Shown: positions 63,939 through 64,000 of the stretch, piece by piece
Layout of the letters: each line of letters begins with the position of its first letter
Position numbering within the stretch: the stretch's first letter is position 1
NCBI GenBank assembly: GCA_947450325.1
Contig: CANFUT010000006.1
Location: 1-64,000, forward strand
Length of the DNA: 64,000 bases
Direction: 5' to 3'
DNA from: Flavobacteriia bacterium
GTDB lineage: Bacteria > Bacteroidota > Bacteroidia > Flavobacteriales_D > Crocinitomicaceae
Made by a program: the position numbers and the translations under genes
The notes under the pieces: generated by a model
The model's input: only the letters and a program-made list of their open reading frames with translations
Told to the model about the DNA's origin: nothing
Databases searched by the model: none

Positions 63939-64000
63939 TTAATTGAAAATAAAATATATTAAATCAACAATTTATTTGATCCAAAAATCTTTGTTATTTT

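Noticed and set aside
1-64000. tRNA, rRNA or insertion sequence genes
   Set aside because: No TTCGANTC-type T-loop with acceptor stems, no transposase motifs and no paired terminal repeats were found in the gene-free gaps.

Overview
The window is low-GC DNA from a Bacteroidota genome, most likely order Flavobacteriales and possibly a Crocinitomicaceae/Fluviicola relative. The placement is an inference. It rests on promoters of the TTG...TAnnTTTG type, a fused E1 alpha/beta 2-oxoacid dehydrogenase, a long NusB, an S16 protein with an acidic tail, DUF4294/DUF4301/DUF4421/GSCFA families, a T9SS-type C-terminal domain and many short lipoproteins. No rRNA, tRNA, CRISPR array, transposase or prophage was recognised.

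1-19 kb: an oxidoreductase, a decayed VOC/receiver-domain fusion, a lipoprotein cytochrome c, a PHB-depolymerase-like esterase and a secreted GH13 amylase; then sucD, a second esterase, a C40 peptidase divergent from a MerR regulator, a tandem-repeat spacer, a two-gene outer-membrane pair, a DsbA/FrnE protein, a CstB-like sulfur enzyme, an alpha/beta hydrolase, a PduO-type adenosyltransferase with a methyltransferase, a DUF4301 protein, DinB and rpe. 19-32 kb: a second C40 peptidase that is a near twin of the first, three minus-strand envelope genes including an S9 oligopeptidase, then an overlapping methyltransferase/MbnP/MbnH set (likely copper handling), a Tat-exported glycosylasparaginase next to a beta-mannosidase (likely N-glycan breakdown), a STAS protein and tRNase Z. 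32-37 kb: type II topoisomerase parE-parC preceded by a 558-bp non-coding stretch.

37.2-42.6 kb is the most unusual part. A cassette lies between parC and radC. It holds a divergent HTH regulator, a four-helix membrane protein, a cytosolic P-loop GTPase, a coiled-coil single-span membrane protein, a lipoprotein retropepsin-like aspartyl protease, a small secreted protein and a DUF6804-like membrane protein. The three central genes are tightly packed and look more AT-rich than their neighbours. I read it as a candidate envelope-spanning GTPase system, possibly a conflict or stress system. Its function cannot be proved from sequence alone.

42.7-64 kb: radC-wecB-deacetylase-GSCFA (overlapping genes, likely surface polysaccharide), a MuiA-like protein, an HD hydrolase, an outer-membrane barrel, rpsP-rimM-trmN6, a cysteine-rich envelope cluster of probable metal function, fused branched-chain E1, mtaB, an ABC exporter divergent from leucine dehydrogenase, then nusB, a DUF1573 lipoprotein, yajC and a DUF4294 protein.
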